This document shows positions 1 through 8,224 of a stretch of 64,000 nt of DNA, one piece after another (position 1 is the stretch's first letter; each line of letters begins with the position of its first letter). Location of the stretch: contig NZ_CP083985.1 in NCBI RefSeq assembly GCF_020172665.1, positions 393,191-457,190 on the forward strand, read 5' to 3'. This DNA is from [Mycobacterium] zoologicum. GTDB taxonomy: Bacteria; Actinomycetota; Actinomycetes; Mycobacteriales; Mycobacteriaceae. Below the pieces are notes generated by a model. It was given only the letters and a program-made list of their open reading frames with translations. It was not told where the DNA came from and did no database searches. A program made the translations under genes and the position numbers.

Positions 1-457
1 CGGCTACCGGGACCCGGGCGGGGATCTTGTTCATCGCTTTGACCGCGATCGCCACGTGCTCGGGCCCGATGCGCCCGGCGGCTTGGGCGGCAGCCAGGCT
101 GGGCAGCACCGGGGCCAGAGGTTCACCACTGAGGGCGGTACGCGGACCCAGCACCGCGGCCTCCTCGATGCGCCGGCGGGCTTGTGTGGCGCTGATCCGC
201 AACCGCTCACCCAGGGCCTTGGCCAGCGAGCACCCCGCCAGCGCCTCGCTATGGCCCTCGGCCAGGAAGCGGGCCACGATCTGGTGGTCGACCGACGGGG
301 CCTGCCGGGCCAGCGCCTCGCGGCGGGCCAGCACCTCCACCAGCTCCTGCGGGCTCAACGCATCGAAGGAACACCGCGCCAACAGGGCATGGGCGGCCTC
401 CATCGCCTCCAGGCACCCCATGACGGTGTCCCGATCAGCGAACGCATCCCTACCCAT
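1..457 (-). CDS. DUF222 / HNH endonuclease (13E12 family), N-terminal part, cut by window edge
   Basis: Reading the complement from the ATG at 457 gives 152 uninterrupted codons that run off the left edge. The sequence has the look of the DUF222 N-terminal domain of mycobacterial REP13E12-type proteins: a helical segment with VLARREALARQAPSVDHQI, then a helix-rich RISATQARRRIEEA stretch (about residues 90-105), then PLAPVLPSLAAAQAAGRIG and PEHVAIAVKAMNKIP. The HNH nuclease domain would lie beyond the edge and is not visible. These genes occur in multiple copies in mycobacterial genomes and are often linked to repeats or prophage-like elements; the true role is unknown. Rightward frames across this stretch are antisense shadows. 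Confidence 0.75.
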   Translation of the reverse strand, partial: MGRDAFADRDTVMGCLEAMEAAHALLARCSFDALSPQELVEVLARREALARQAPSVDHQIVARFLAEGHSEALAGCSLAKALGERLRISATQARRRIEEAAVLGPRTALSGEPLAPVLPSLAAAQAAGRIGPEHVAIAVKAMNKIPARVPVA

Positions 458-523
458 AAATCGAACACTAGTGCGACGGTCCGACAGAAAACCGCCCGGA
501 TCCGGGCCCTAAAACTAAGGCTT

Positions 524-1093
524 CTATGAGGAATTCTGTCGGGAATCCGGTGGCGCGGCCCGGTCGATGACCGCGGCCGTCGCCCAGCCCAGCAGCCCGG
601 CGATCAGACCGAAGCCCAGGTGGAACATCACCTTGTCGCCCAGGCCCACCATCGCAAGATGGTGTCCGCCGATGAGTGTCGTCGCGATCGGAATGATAAG
701 CGCCACAAGGTGAATCGGTGCGGCAGCCAGCGCGACCAGCCAGCGGCGAACGTGCACCCTGCCGGTCAGCAGGCACAGCAGCGCCGCAGCACCCAGATAA
801 CGGACGCAGGCCCACGGCCCCGGACCGGACTGCAGCAGCAGGGTGGCCGCGGTGGAAGCGGCCCCCACCGCGAGCACCGTCTGCGGTCGGCGGGCCGTCA
901 GCGCCACCGCCACCAGCATCGTCAGCCACACCAGGCCACGGTGTCCCGGCAGCCCCAACGGCATCCGGACGTCGGCAGCCAGGACGATGACGGCCACGGC
1001 GGCGACCGGGAAGGCGACTTCCCGGGCCCACGCCAGGGCGGTTGCGCTGCGGGTCGCCTCCGGCACTACGGGCGTCACGGGCAATGCGGTCAT
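524..1093 (-). CDS. hypothetical multi-pass membrane protein
   Basis: The frame encodes about 189 residues from the ATG at 1093 (a longer version could start at 1198). Several hydrophobic segments are visible: VAAVAVIVLAADV, a segment around GLVWLTMLVAVAL, LGAAALLCLLTG, WLVALAAAPIHLVALIIPIA and FGLIAGLLGWATAAVID. That suggests five or so membrane passes. No family motif is recognised. It is divergent from the exported protein starting at 1199. The 106 bp between them would hold both promoters. Start choice is uncertain because no strong Shine-Dalgarno sequence is seen at either ATG. Confidence 0.55.
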   Translation of the reverse strand: MTALPVTPVVPEATRSATALAWAREVAFPVAAVAVIVLAADVRMPLGLPGHRGLVWLTMLVAVALTARRPQTVLAVGAASTAATLLLQSGPGPWACVRYLGAAALLCLLTGRVHVRRWLVALAAAPIHLVALIIPIATTLIGGHHLAMVGLGDKVMFHLGFGLIAGLLGWATAAVIDRAAPPDSRQNSS

Positions 1094-1198
1094 CGCCTCA
1101 AGGTAGGCGCACCGATCACGCAAAACAACCTCAGTTGCGGCAGAGATTGCCGTCCAGAGAGCTTGAATACGCAACATCGGCTGAATACGGTCGTGCAC

Positions 1199-1636
1199 AT
1201 GCGGTCATGGACTCTGCTCCGAATCGGAATGCTGGCGCTGCTCGTCGTCCCCGGCAACGGCGCCTGTGCCACCCACTCCGACGCGCAAGCGCACTACCGC
1301 GTGGTCGTCCGGCAGGACGACGGGCATGTCCTGGGCGAATTCGATCTGGCGCGGCTGCGGGAGCTGCCGCAATCCGAGATCGCCACGCCGCAGTCGCGCG
1401 GCAGTCAGGTGCAGCGGGGCCCGGAACTGCGTGCGGTGCTCACCGCCGCCGGTGCGTCGGAGGCCACCAGCGTCCGCGTCGAGGGAAGCGACCCGGCGCA
1501 GACCCTGACGGCCGCCGAACTCGCCGACCAGGTGGTGTTGAGCTACACCAAACGCGACACCGTGAAACTGGCCGGTGCGAACCTGGACCGCGACCGGTGG
1601 GTCCGCGACGTCACCGCGGTGGTCGTCAACCCGTGA
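1199..1636 (+). CDS. exported protein with an oxidoreductase molybdopterin-binding (SUOX-like) domain
   Basis: The product is 145 aa with an N-terminal signal peptide (MRSWTLLRIGMLALLVVPGNGACA). The mature part contains LRELPQSEIATPQSRGSQVQ, RGPELRAVLTAAGA and a C-terminal DRWVRDVTAVVVNP. This arrangement resembles the small stand-alone versions of the SUOX fold that lack most cofactor contacts. An in-frame GTG at 1193 is an alternative start. Its stop codon overlaps the GTG of the next gene (GTGA at 1633-1636), so the two are probably translationally coupled. The function is not known; assignment to the fold is by eye. Confidence 0.6.
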   Translation: MRSWTLLRIGMLALLVVPGNGACATHSDAQAHYRVVVRQDDGHVLGEFDLARLRELPQSEIATPQSRGSQVQRGPELRAVLTAAGASEATSVRVEGSDPAQTLTAAELADQVVLSYTKRDTVKLAGANLDRDRWVRDVTAVVVNP

Positions 1637-2406
1637 CGGTTTTTGCCGGCGTCGACCTGTTGATCGGCATCGACGACACCGACGATCAGTTCAGTCCCGG
1701 AACCGGCCGGCGGGCCCGGGCGCTGCTGCGCGAGCTGGCCGACGCGGGACTGGGCAGCGAAGCGGGTGCCACCCGTCATCAGCTGCTGGTCGACGACCGC
1801 GTCCCCTACACCTCGCACAATTCCAGCGCCTGCCTGGCCTGGCGCAGCCCCGCTGGCGACCCGCACGCGGTACGCGGCGCCATCATCGAATTCGTCGCCC
1901 GGTTCCTGGAGCGGGTCTGTCCGCCGGCCGCCGACCCCGGACTGGCGGTGGCGATTCCAGCCGACGTGGGCGATATCGGGGCCCTGGTGGAATTCGGCAG
2001 GCAGGCCAAGAAGGAAGTGCTGCAGCGTGCCCAGGCCCGTCGGCTGGCCGACGAACTCGGCGTGCACCTGTCCGGACACGGCGGCACCCACGACGGGATA
2101 CTCGGCGCGCTGGCGGCGATCGGCCTGCAACTCTCCGGCGACGACGGGCTCTTCATCACCCTGCCCGGTCTGGGCACGCTGCCGTATCAGGCGACCCTCG
2201 ACGAACTGCTGGCCAAGGTGCCGATCGACGACGTTCGCGACGGCGCCGGCAACCGGCCCGCTCCGGGCGAGCTCATCGAGCTGGGCGACTGGGTTCGTCC
2301 GGTGCTGCTCGACGGACGTTCCGTCCTGCTGCTGGATCCCCCCGAAAGCCGCGATGGTCGCCGTCGCTGGCGAACGGCACCGCGATCGGTCGTCAAGAAG
2401 CATTGA
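1633..2406 (+). CDS. GIDDTD-motif protein, TiaS-like fold, unknown function
   Basis: The product is 257 aa. The N-terminus carries LLIGIDDTDDQFSPGTGRRA (about residues 9-28), the signature that opens archaeal TiaS, the tRNA(Ile2) agmatidine synthetase. A second conserved-looking block is SGHGGTHDGILGALAAIGLQ (about residues 150-169). The C-terminal OB and zinc-ribbon parts of TiaS are absent, and bacteria use TilS rather than TiaS for this tRNA, so a different activity is likely. The GTG start overlaps the stop of the SUOX-like gene, giving a two-gene unit. The start is fixed by this overlap and by the position of the GIDDTD motif. Confident as a gene, uncertain as to role. Confidence 0.7.
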   Translation: MTVFAGVDLLIGIDDTDDQFSPGTGRRARALLRELADAGLGSEAGATRHQLLVDDRVPYTSHNSSACLAWRSPAGDPHAVRGAIIEFVARFLERVCPPAADPGLAVAIPADVGDIGALVEFGRQAKKEVLQRAQARRLADELGVHLSGHGGTHDGILGALAAIGLQLSGDDGLFITLPGLGTLPYQATLDELLAKVPIDDVRDGAGNRPAPGELIELGDWVRPVLLDGRSVLLLDPPESRDGRRRWRTAPRSVVKKH

Positions 2407-2510
2407 GCGGTATCCGCAGCTACGTGGGATATCTACACCTATGATGTGCAGATCGTGACTGTGCAAGCAGGATCACTCCGCAGGTAAGGCGACCGGAAGG
2501 GATTCGCGTC

Positions 2511-2810
2511 ATGGTGCTGCAGGTCGTACCCGAGGGGCTGGCCGCCGCGAGCGCCGCGGTGGAGGCGATCACCGCCGCACTGGCGGCCGCGCACGCGGCG
2601 GCGGCACCGGTGATCAGCGCGGTGGCACCACCCGCGGTCGACCCGGTGTCGGTGCAGGCCGCGGCGGAACTGGGCATCCAGGGCAGCCAGCACACCGCCG
2701 TCGCCACCCACGGCACCGGGGTGCTGGGCGGGGCCGGGGCCGGGGTCGCCCAGGCCGGACTGAACTATCAGGGTGCGGACGCACTGGCCGCGTCGGCCTT
2801 CTCGGGGTAG
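2511..2810 (+). CDS. PE family protein, upstream ESX-3 cassette copy
   Basis: The product is 99 aa and consists of the PE domain only. It begins [19 protein letters not shown], with the PE dipeptide at residues 7-8, and resembles PE5. The C-terminal YxxxD secretion signal is present as YQGAD. GGAAGGG lies about 10 nt before the ATG. It should pair with the PPE protein encoded 10 nt downstream and be exported by ESX-3. It matches the second PE at 13816 at only about 60 percent of residues, unlike the near-identical esxGH copies that follow each cassette. Confidence 0.9.
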   Translation: MVLQVVPEGLAAASAAVEAITAALAAAHAAAAPVISAVAPPAVDPVSVQAAAELGIQGSQHTAVATHGTGVLGGAGAGVAQAGLNYQGADALAASAFSG

Positions 2811-2820
2811 CGGTGCGCTG

Positions 2821-4389
2821 ATGTCTGCCTCCGCCACCTGGATGGCGGCCCCGCCGGAGGTGCATTCGGCCATGCTGAGCACCGGGCCGGGGCCCGGGCC
2901 GCTGCTTGCCGCATCGGCGGCGTGGGCGTCGCTGAGCGGCACGTACCTCAGCGCGGCAACCGATCTCGGTGCGGTGCTGGCGGGCGCCCACGGGGTGTGG
3001 GCCGGCCCGACGGCCGAGGCCTATGCCGCGGCGCATCAGCCCTATCTGGTCTGGCTGCAGCTGGCCGGCACGCTCAGTGCCCGCACCGCGGCCCAGCATG
3101 AGGTGATCGCCGCGGCCTACACCAGCGCCCTGGCGGCCATGCCCACGCTGGCGGAGCTGGCCGCCAACCACGCGACCCACGCGGTGCTGGTGGCCACCAA
3201 CTTCTTCGGCGTCAACACCGTGCCGATCGCGGTCAACGAGGCCGACTACGCCCGGATGTGGATGCAGGCCGCCACCGTCATGGGCGCCTACCAGGCCACC
3301 ACCGAGTCCGCCCGCAGCCTGGGGCACACCAGCGGCAGTGCCCAGGCCGGCATTGCGGCAGCCGGTGACGGTACCGGTGGTGGTGGCGGCGGCGGTGCCG
3401 GTGGCAACGGGAACTTCGACCTGCCGACGCCGGCGGAGATCTGGCAGATGCTGTTCGGGGCGGACGGCGAGCAGGTGCCCGGCCAGGGGCAGCCCAACTG
3501 GACTCCGGCGCAGTTCCTGCAGAACCTCTCGAACTTCTTCAACGGCAACGAGAAGGCCCTGGCCTGGCTGCAGCAGAACTTCTCCGGGCCGCTGACGCCC
3601 GCCCAGTGGTGGCAGCTGGTGAACTATTTCATCGCCTGGCAGTTGTATCGCGCCGTCAACTGGACGCTGCGCAGCCTGCGGTTCCTGGCGCAGCTGTCCC
3701 CGCTGCTGGCGGGAGTCGGGTTGAACCTGTCGATCGTCAACCTCGGGGCGGTGGCGCCGATGGCCGCAGGTCTGTCCGGACTGGCGGGGTTGGCCGGTAT
3801 CCCCGCACCGGCGGGCATGACCCCGCCGCCGGTGATGCCTGGGCCGGCGGTGACGCCGGTGATCCCCGCCGGCATGACACCGCCGGCTCCGGCGCCGGCT
3901 CCGGCCGCAGTGTCCGGGCCGGCTGCGCCACCGGCCCCGGCGGCACCGCTGCCGGCTCCGACCCCGGGGACTCCACCGCCGACGGCACCGCCACCCCTGA
4001 TCGGCACCGAAGGCACCTTCCACAGCTATCTGGTGGGCTCGCTGGCGTCGTCGCAGCGCAGCGGTGCCACGTCGCTGACCAAGTCGGCCCGGCCGGCCGC
4101 CGGAACCGTCGAGGCGGCCGTCGCGGCCGAGTCGACGCCGGGGACGGCCCGGCACCGCGGACGTCGCCGGGGGACGTTGATCGACCCCGGCTACCGCTAC
4201 GAGTACCTCGACGGCCACGATCCCGGCGCCCAGTCCGGGGCCGCCGGTTTTGTCGGGACCTTCGGCAAGACCGGGGTTGCGCGTGCCGCCGGGATGACCG
4301 CGCTGGCCGGCCACGAATTCGGTGGCGGCCCGACGGAGCCGATGCTGCCGGACTCGTGGGGCAGAGCGCCTGCGGCCGATCCGGACTAG
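2821..4389 (+). CDS. PPE family protein (PPE-PPW type), upstream ESX-3 cassette copy
   Basis: The product is 522 aa. The PPE domain (about residues 8-180) starts [18 protein letters not shown] and carries the WxG-type turn and the [12 protein letters not shown] helix. The middle has a Gly-rich stretch (about 183-195), a hydrophobic block, and a long Pro/Ala-rich segment (about 325-395). The C-terminal [10 protein letters not shown] and PMLPDSW motifs are those of the PPE-PPW subfamily. It parallels PPE4 at 14127 and should bind the PE encoded just upstream and the EspG3 chaperone. The start is the ATG ten bases after the PE stop; an internal ATG seven codons in is also possible. Confidence 0.9.
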   Translation: MSASATWMAAPPEVHSAMLSTGPGPGPLLAASAAWASLSGTYLSAATDLGAVLAGAHGVWAGPTAEAYAAAHQPYLVWLQLAGTLSARTAAQHEVIAAAYTSALAAMPTLAELAANHATHAVLVATNFFGVNTVPIAVNEADYARMWMQAATVMGAYQATTESARSLGHTSGSAQAGIAAAGDGTGGGGGGGAGGNGNFDLPTPAEIWQMLFGADGEQVPGQGQPNWTPAQFLQNLSNFFNGNEKALAWLQQNFSGPLTPAQWWQLVNYFIAWQLYRAVNWTLRSLRFLAQLSPLLAGVGLNLSIVNLGAVAPMAAGLSGLAGLAGIPAPAGMTPPPVMPGPAVTPVIPAGMTPPAPAPAPAAVSGPAAPPAPAAPLPAPTPGTPPPTAPPPLIGTEGTFHSYLVGSLASSQRSGATSLTKSARPAAGTVEAAVAAESTPGTARHRGRRRGTLIDPGYRYEYLDGHDPGAQSGAAGFVGTFGKTGVARAAGMTALAGHEFGGGPTEPMLPDSWGRAPAADPD

Positions 4390-4465
4390 TGTCCGCAGGA
4401 GCGGATTCAACACCTAAGAATAATTCGTAAATCCTGTCAAAACCCGTACGATCTAGCCGCAGATA

Positions 4466-4496
4466 TTGACCTGACCGGCTACCGCGGGCGTACGGT
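4466..4496 (+). promoter_or_regulatory. candidate sigma-A type promoter for the upstream esxGH copy
   Basis: TTGACC at 4466-4471 and TACGGT at 4491-4496, spaced by 19 nt, lie about 80 nt before the esxG start in a 184-nt gap after the PPE stop. The gap is AT-richer than its surroundings (around 4410-4470). No Zur or IdeR box is seen here. It would allow esxGH copy 1 to be transcribed apart from its PE/PPE genes. This is inference from spacing and sequence. Confidence 0.3.
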
Positions 4497-4573
4497 CTGG
4501 AGAGTCCGCGCGCCCCGGGAACCCGACGGGCGTGGCCCGCGACTATTAGGTAGTCGGAGAAAGGAGTGCGGGG

Positions 4574-4867
4574 ATGAGTTTGTTGGATGCGCATATTCCG
4601 CAGTTGGTGGCCTCTGAGTCGGCGTTTGGGGCGAAGGCTGCGTTGATGCGGTCGACGATGGCGCAGGCGGAGCAGGCGGCGTTGTCGGCGCAGGCGTTTC
4701 ATGTCGGTGAGGCTGCGGCGGCGTTTCAGGGGTCGCATGCGCGGTTTGTGGCGTTGGCGGCGCGGGTGAATGCGTTGCTGGATATGGCACAGGTGAATCT
4801 GGCGGATGCGGGTAGCGCGTATGTCGCATCGGACGCAGCTGCTGCTTCCGGGTACACCGGGGTTTAG
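4574..4867 (+). CDS. esxG: EsxG paralogue (WXG100 family), upstream copy
   Basis: The product is 97 aa, beginning [18 protein letters not shown]. It has the helix-turn-helix layout of WXG100 proteins with HVG (residues 43-45) in place of WxG, as in known EsxG. The C-terminal YVASD is the YxxxD export signal. It should form a heterodimer with EsxH and be secreted by ESX-3, the system needed for siderophore-based iron uptake and for action on the host. It differs from the second copy at two residues only, A82 (T in copy 2) and S86 (A in copy 2). AAAGGAG lies 7 nt before the ATG. Confidence 0.95.
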   Translation: MSLLDAHIPQLVASESAFGAKAALMRSTMAQAEQAALSAQAFHVGEAAAAFQGSHARFVALAARVNALLDMAQVNLADAGSAYVASDAAAASGYTGV

Positions 4868-4878
4868 GGAGGCTTGTT

Positions 4879-5166
4879 ATGTCGCAGATTATGTACAACT
4901 ACCCGGCGATGCTGGCGCATGCGGCGGAGATGAATGGGTATGCGGGCACGTTGCAGGCGGTGGGTGCTGATATTGCCAGTGAGCAGGCGGCGTTGTCGGC
5001 GGCGTGGCAGGGCGATACGGGGATGACGTATCAGGCGTGGCAGGTGCAGTGGAATCAGGCGATGGAGGAGTTGGTTCGGGTGTATCACTCGATGGCTGCC
5101 ACGCATGAGTCCAATACCATGATGATGAACGCTCGCGACACCGCCGAAGCCGCCAAGTGGGGCTAG
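4879..5166 (+). CDS. esxH: EsxH paralogue (WXG100 family, TB10.4-like), upstream copy
   Basis: The product is 95 aa and identical in sequence to the copy at 15903; only two silent differences separate the genes. The WQG turn is at residues 43-45. His14, His70, His76 and Glu77, the zinc-site residues described for M. tuberculosis EsxH, are all present. It starts 11 nt after esxG with GGGAGG before the ATG. Its partner is EsxG, and the dimer is an ESX-3 substrate. The protein family usually has 95-97 residues, so it is full length. Confidence 0.96.
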   Translation: MSQIMYNYPAMLAHAAEMNGYAGTLQAVGADIASEQAALSAAWQGDTGMTYQAWQVQWNQAMEELVRVYHSMAATHESNTMMMNARDTAEAAKWG

Positions 5167-5214
5167 AAACCTTCTGCGAATCCGCAGCATCTGCTGCGGC
5201 GTAGGGTCACTGGA

Positions 5215-6123
5215 ATGCCTGCAATGCGTAGTGAAGGTGACAGTTGGGACATCACCACGAGCGTCGGTTCGACCGCGCTGTTCGTGGCCACCGCCAGGGC
5301 CCTGGAGGCCCGCAAACCCGATCCGCTGGCGGTCGATCCCTATGCCGAGTTGTTCTGCCGGGCGGCCGGTGGGGACTGGGAAGCGGTGGTGGGGGGCAAC
5401 CTGCCCGAACATCAGTTGTTGACCAGTGATTTCGGGGAGCACTTCGTCAATTTCCAGGGTGCGCGCACCCGCTACTTCGACGACTACTTCCGCCGCGCCG
5501 CCGGGGCCGGGGTTCGCCAGGTGGTGATCTTGGCGGCCGGGTTGGACTCTCGCGCCTACCGGCTGGAGTGGCCGGAGGGCACGAAGATCTTCGAGCTGGA
5601 CCAGCCCCAGGTGCTGGCCTACAAGAGTTATGTGCTGTCCCAGCGCGGCATCCGGCCGACCGCTGAACGCCACGAGGTGGCCGTCGACCTGCGGGAGGAC
5701 TGGCCGCAGGCCCTGCGGGACAGTGGCTTCGACCCGTCCCAGCCGTCGGCGTGGATCGCCGAAGGTCTGCTGATCTATCTGCCGGCCGACGCGCAGGGCC
5801 AGTTGTTCACCGGCATCGACAGCCTGGCCGCGCCCGGCAGTCACGTTGCGGTCGAGGACGGCGCCCCGATGCCCACCGAGGACTTCCACGCCGCGGTGGA
5901 GGCCGAAGTCGCCGCCGGCGACGACAGCCGCATCTTCCACCGGCTGGTCTACAACGAGCGCTGCGCTCCCGCCGACGAGTGGTTCGGCGAACGGGGCTGG
6001 ACCGCGGTTTCGACGCCGCTGGCGGATTACCTGCGGGAGCTGGGTCGTCCCGTTCCGGGTCCGGACACCGAGGCTGGACCGATGATCGCACGGAACACGC
6101 TGGTCAGGGCGATGAAGAAGTAG
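5215..6123 (+). CDS. SAM-dependent methyltransferase, Rv0281-like (TIGR00027 family)
   Basis: The product is up to 302 aa. It starts [20 protein letters not shown]; the Rv0281 family normally begins at the second Met (ATG at 5224), so that start may be the true one. The SAM-binding motif [15 protein letters not shown] (about residues 102-116), the acidic loop [13 protein letters not shown] and the [10 protein letters not shown] motif are all present. It belongs to the mycobacterial family of putative O-methyltransferases whose substrates are mostly unknown. In M. tuberculosis the homologue also lies directly before eccA3. The position here, between the extra PE/PPE/esx cassette and the ESX-3 operon, keeps that order. 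Confidence 0.9.
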   Translation: MPAMRSEGDSWDITTSVGSTALFVATARALEARKPDPLAVDPYAELFCRAAGGDWEAVVGGNLPEHQLLTSDFGEHFVNFQGARTRYFDDYFRRAAGAGVRQVVILAAGLDSRAYRLEWPEGTKIFELDQPQVLAYKSYVLSQRGIRPTAERHEVAVDLREDWPQALRDSGFDPSQPSAWIAEGLLIYLPADAQGQLFTGIDSLAAPGSHVAVEDGAPMPTEDFHAAVEAEVAAGDDSRIFHRLVYNERCAPADEWFGERGWTAVSTPLADYLRELGRPVPGPDTEAGPMIARNTLVRAMKK

Positions 6124-6133
6124 CAGTGGGCGG

Positions 6134-6164
6134 TTGACGTCGGCCGCCTCCGGTGCGGTAACGT
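6134..6164 (+). promoter_or_regulatory. candidate promoter upstream of the Zur box
   Basis: TTGACG at 6134-6139 and TAACGT at 6159-6164, 19 nt apart, would place transcription start at about 6171-6175, directly on the Zur-box palindrome. Repressor binding there would block initiation. Inferred from position only. Confidence 0.35.
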
Positions 6165-6175
6165 GCGGGGTAACC

Positions 6176-6188
6176 GAAAATGATTTTC
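6176..6188 (+). promoter_or_regulatory. Zur box (zinc-uptake regulator operator)
   Basis: GAAAATGATTTTC is a perfect dyad, six-base arms around a central G, and matches the core of the mycobacterial Zur box (GAAAATnATTTTC). In M. tuberculosis the eccA3 promoter is repressed by Zur, so the same control is expected here. It is followed by AAGGAG and a short ORF. Confidence 0.8.
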
Positions 6189-6203
6189 AATAAGGAGTTC
6201 GGG

Positions 6204-6383
6204 ATGGGCTGGAGCGGCACCGACGCATATGCGGCGGGGCGGGGACCTTATGTGCCGTGGATCGGGGTGGGGCAGCCCACTTTCCGAACATCCCCCTCGA
6301 TCTCGACAGTTAGCTTATGCAATGCTAACTTCAGCCGAGTTAGCTTAGGCAACACTAGCCATGAAGGGGCGAGCCACGCATGA
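6204..6383 (+). CDS. short ORF between Zur box and eccA3 (possible leader peptide)
   Basis: The ORF has 59 codons and begins MGWSGTDAYAAGRGPYVPWI. AAGGAG at 6192-6197 sits six bases before the ATG, an ideal spacing. It runs across both IdeR boxes and ends with a stop that overlaps the eccA3 start (ATGA at 6380-6383). No family is recognised. It would be translated only from a transcript starting at the upstream, Zur-boxed promoter, not from one starting at the IdeR boxes. It may be a chance ORF, since the second half is simply the operator DNA. Confidence 0.35.
   Translation: MGWSGTDAYAAGRGPYVPWIGVGQPTFRTSPSISTVSLCNANFSRVSLGNTSHEGASHA
6310..6328 (+). promoter_or_regulatory. IdeR iron box 1
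   Basis: TTAGCTTATGCAATGCTAA matches the IdeR consensus TTAGGTTAGGCTAACCTAA at 14 of 19 positions and keeps the dyad (TTAGC...GCTAA). IdeR with Fe(II) would repress eccA3 when iron is plentiful, in line with the known iron regulation of ESX-3. Confidence 0.8.
6340..6358 (+). promoter_or_regulatory. IdeR iron box 2
   Basis: TTAGCTTAGGCAACACTAG matches the consensus at 14 of 19 positions. It starts 30 nt after box 1, about three helical turns, so two IdeR dimers could bind the same DNA face. It ends 21 nt before the eccA3 start. Confidence 0.75.
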
Positions 6384-8224
6384 AGAACGGAGATGCGGCT
6401 CTGCTCACCCAGCAGCCCAAGGTGGACCTCCGGGTGGACGAGGAGACCCTCAGCCGGTTCGCGACCTGCTGCCGCGCCCTGGGTATCCCGGTTTACCAGC
6501 GGCAACGTCCCGCTGACCTGGTCGCCGCGCGTGCCGGGTTCGCCGCACTGACCCGCGTCGCGCACGAGCAGTGCGACGTCTGGACCGGCCTGGCCGCCGC
6601 GGGCGACCAGTCGCCGCGGGTGCTGGCTGCGGTGTCGCAGACCGCCGCCGGAGCCGGTGCGCTGCAGCGGCGCCTGGACCTGCCGGCCGGCGCACTCGGC
6701 TTCCACTACGACACCGGGCTGTACCTGAAGCTGCGGGCCACCGAGGCCGACGATTTCCACCTGGCCCACGCCGCCCAGCTGGCGATGGCCGGCCGCTGCG
6801 CCGAGGCCAACCAGCTGGTGGCCGCCATCACCGAGCGGCGTCCGGGCTGGAACGACGCCCGCTGGCTGGCGATCGTGGTGAACCATCACGCCGGACGCTG
6901 GTCGGACATGGTCAAGCTGCTGACCCCGATCGTCAACGACCCCGACCGCGACGAGCTGTTCACCCACGCCGCCAAGATCGCGCTGGGCATCGCCCTGGCC
7001 CGGCTGGGCATGTACGCCCCGGCACTGTCCTATCTGGAGGAGCCCGACGGTCCCGTCGCCGTCGCCGCCACCGACGGGGCTCTGGTCAAGGGACTGATCC
7101 TGCGGGCGCAGGGCGACGACGAGACGGCCGAGGAGGTGCTGCAGGACCTCTATGCCGCCAACCCGGAGAACGCGCAGGTCGAGCACGCCCTGCTGGACCA
7201 CAGTTTCGGTATCGTCACCACCACCGCGGCCCGCATCGAGGCGCGGACCGACCCGTGGGACCCGGACACCGAGCCCAGTGCCGAGGAATTCGTCGACCCG
7301 TCGGCCCACGAGCGCAAAGCCGAGCTGTTGGCCGAGGCCGAACGCGAACTCGGCGAGTTCATCGGCCTGTCCGAGGTCAAGAACCAGGTGCAGCGCCTCA
7401 AGAGCTCGGTCGCGATGGAGGTGGTGCGTAAGCAGCACGGCCTGGCCGTCGGGCAGCGCACCCACCACCTCGTGTTCGCCGGGCCGCCCGGAACCGGTAA
7501 GACCACCATCGCCCGCGTGGTCGCCAAGATCTACTGCGGCCTGGGGCTTTTGAAGAAAGAGAACATCAAAGAGGTGCACCGTGCCGACCTGATCGGTCAG
7601 CACATCGGTGAGACGGAGGCCAAGACCAACGCGATCATCGACAGTGCGCTGGACGGCGTGCTGTTCCTCGACGAGGCTTACGCCCTGGTGGCCACCGGAG
7701 CCAAGAACGACTTCGGTCTGGTCGCCATCGACACCCTGCTGGCGCGCATGGAGAACGACCGTGACCGGCTGGTGGTGATCGTCGCCGGTTACCGCGCCGA
7801 CCTGGACCGCTTGCTGGACACCAACGAAGGTCTGCGGTCGCGCTTCACCCGCAACATCGACTTCCCGTCGTACCAGCCGCCGGAGTTGGTCGAGATCGCC
7901 CACAAGATGGCCGAGCAGCGCGACAGTCGTTTCGAGCAGGCGGCGCTCAACGAGATGGAGACGCTGTTCGGCACCCTGGCCGCGGCGTCGAGCCCGGACG
8001 CCAACGGCGTGGACCGGCGCAGCCTCGACATCGCCGGCAACGGCCGTTTCGTGCGAAACCTGGTCGAACGCTCCGAGGAGGAGCGCGAATTCCGGCTCGA
8101 CCATTCCGAACAGTCCGGCACCGGGGTGTTCACCGATGAGGAACTCATGACCATCACCACCGACGACGTACGCAACTCGGTGACGCCGCTGCTTCGCGGC
8201 CTTGGCCTGGAGGAGAAGGCGTGA
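6380..8224 (+). CDS. eccA3: ESX-3 AAA+ ATPase EccA3
   Basis: The product is 614 aa, near the size of M. tuberculosis EccA3. The N-terminal half (about 1-280) is helical with TPR-like repeats. The C-terminal half is a CbxX/CfxQ-type AAA+ domain with Walker A GPPGTGKT (about 368-375), Walker B VLFLDEA (about 427-433) and an arginine-finger region LRSRFTRNIDF (about 485-495). EccA is cytosolic and is thought to act on substrate-chaperone (PE/PPE-EspG) complexes. It is the first gene of the ESX-3 operon, under Zur and IdeR boxes. Its stop overlaps the eccB3 GTG (GTGA), so the genes are coupled. Confidence 0.97.
   Translation: MKNGDAALLTQQPKVDLRVDEETLSRFATCCRALGIPVYQRQRPADLVAARAGFAALTRVAHEQCDVWTGLAAAGDQSPRVLAAVSQTAAGAGALQRRLDLPAGALGFHYDTGLYLKLRATEADDFHLAHAAQLAMAGRCAEANQLVAAITERRPGWNDARWLAIVVNHHAGRWSDMVKLLTPIVNDPDRDELFTHAAKIALGIALARLGMYAPALSYLEEPDGPVAVAATDGALVKGLILRAQGDDETAEEVLQDLYAANPENAQVEHALLDHSFGIVTTTAARIEARTDPWDPDTEPSAEEFVDPSAHERKAELLAEAERELGEFIGLSEVKNQVQRLKSSVAMEVVRKQHGLAVGQRTHHLVFAGPPGTGKTTIARVVAKIYCGLGLLKKENIKEVHRADLIGQHIGETEAKTNAIIDSALDGVLFLDEAYALVATGAKNDFGLVAIDTLLARMENDRDRLVVIVAGYRADLDRLLDTNEGLRSRFTRNIDFPSYQPPELVEIAHKMAEQRDSRFEQAALNEMETLFGTLAAASSPDANGVDRRSLDIAGNGRFVRNLVERSEEEREFRLDHSEQSGTGVFTDEELMTITTDDVRNSVTPLLRGLGLEEKA

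Larger units (their letters stand above)
4557..5166 (+). repeat. esxGH duplication, copy 1 (partner at 15581-16190)
   Basis: This 610-nt block, from the GAGAAAGGAG leader through the esxH stop codon, recurs at 15581-16190. I count 13 mismatches by eye, about 98 percent identity. Ten of the 13 fall between 4814 and 4837, near the end of esxG. Homology ends abruptly at the esxH stop and just before the Shine-Dalgarno sequence. The codon use (many TTG, GCG, GAT) is visibly different from the C-ending codons of the neighbours. Confidence 0.95.

Noticed and set aside
27..529. Rightward ORFs at the left edge
   Set aside because: The leftward frame over the same bases reads as a DUF222 protein; the rightward products are Arg/Ala-rich shadows.
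2614..4413. A 599-codon frame antisense to the first PPE gene
   Set aside because: The PPE domain and PPW motifs are clear on the plus strand; the antisense product is Arg/Gly-rich.
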